Shown piece after piece: positions 22,303 to 22,504 of a stretch of DNA of 22,504 bases (its first letter is position 1; every line of letters starts with the position of its first letter). The position numbers and the translations under genes were made by a program. The notes below the pieces were generated by a model. The model was given only the letters and a program-made list of their open reading frames with translations. It did not search any database and was not told the origin of the DNA. Source of the stretch: Hydrogenovibrio sp. UBA654 (GTDB lineage Bacteria; Pseudomonadota; Gammaproteobacteria; Thiomicrospirales; Thiomicrospiraceae); assembly GCA_002299585.1 (NCBI GenBank), contig DBOE01000010.1, forward strand, positions 1-22,504, in the 5' to 3' direction.

Positions 22303-22504
22303 ATGAAAAAACAGAGTAGTACATTACAGGCCTTCTTTATAACCGTATTTTTATATGTAATAGTTATTACGATTATTTTTTGGCAATTTAATTCAATAAC
22401 CATCTATGCTGAAAAAAAACCAGTTATTAAAAAAATACCAATTAACATCAGTATGTTTCAAGCTCCTGTACCGCCAGTTGAAAAGCCCATTAAGAAGCCC
22501 ATTA
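22303..22504 (+). CDS. tonB: TonB protein, N-terminal part (cut by window edge)
   Basis: The ATG at 22303 opens 67 codons that run off the right edge. Residues 10-27 are a membrane anchor (AFFITVFLYVIVITIIFW). The rest begins a periplasmic Pro/Lys-rich stretch with VPPVEKPIKKPI, typical of TonB linkers. The position after exbB-exbD supports the call; the C-terminal receptor-binding domain lies outside the window. An ATG at 22296 gives only a 7-codon frame. Confidence 0.85.
   Translation, partial: MKKQSSTLQAFFITVFLYVIVITIIFWQFNSITIYAEKKPVIKKIPINISMFQAPVPPVEKPIKKPI

Overview
The window is AT-rich, gene-dense gammaproteobacterial DNA. The gene content (SoxC/SoxD-type sulfur oxidation proteins, a TPP-riboswitch thiamine operon, molybdenum cofactor genes, a short ExbB with ExbD and TonB) and the codon use suggest a marine sulfur oxidiser of the SUP05/Thioglobus/thiotrophic-symbiont type. 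That placement is an inference from protein character; no rRNA or other phylogenetic marker is present.

Layout. 1-778: a divergent pair, a partial XRE-type regulator (minus, cut by the window edge) and a small membrane protein (plus), with a 13-bp palindrome in their shared control region. 779-4911 (minus): TPP riboswitch then thiC-thiO-thiS-thiG, tightly packed. 4980-7653 (plus): gamma carbonic anhydrase, then a 298-bp spacer, a MYG1-family hydrolase, a thioredoxin-fold protein and a small membrane protein. 7660-10939 (minus): hemB-aroE-thiED, where thiED is a fused ThiE-ThiD protein. 10989-11252: a MITE-like element inserted in front of hemB. 11284-14369 (plus): an unknown protein, then soxC and soxD, closed by a strong UUCG terminator. 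14444-17962 (plus): a sigma70-type promoter and moaA-moaD-moaE-moeA-moaC. 17932-19154 (minus): two conserved unknown proteins, the first overlapping the moaC end by 31 bp. 19288-22504 (plus): a 49-residue secreted-looking ORF, a membrane GGDEF-EAL protein, exbB, exbD and the start of tonB.

How the genes fit together. The Moco operon supplies the cofactor needed by SoxC, which with SoxD would give complete oxidation in the Sox cycle. The riboswitch operon makes the two thiamine halves (ThiC the pyrimidine; ThiO/ThiS/ThiG the thiazole) and ThiED phosphorylates and joins them. ThiS and MoaD are both sulfur carriers ending in Gly-Gly, but no activating enzyme (ThiF or MoeB) is in the window.

The most unusual signals are five G/C homopolymer tracts of 8-9 bp inside thiO, thiC, thiED, aroE and moeA, the nested inverted-repeat element upstream of hemB, a perfect 20-bp palindrome touching the thiamine riboswitch, and the presence of soxCD itself. 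I found no tRNA, rRNA, CRISPR array or intact transposase. I did not find a defence system or another clearly new multi-gene system.
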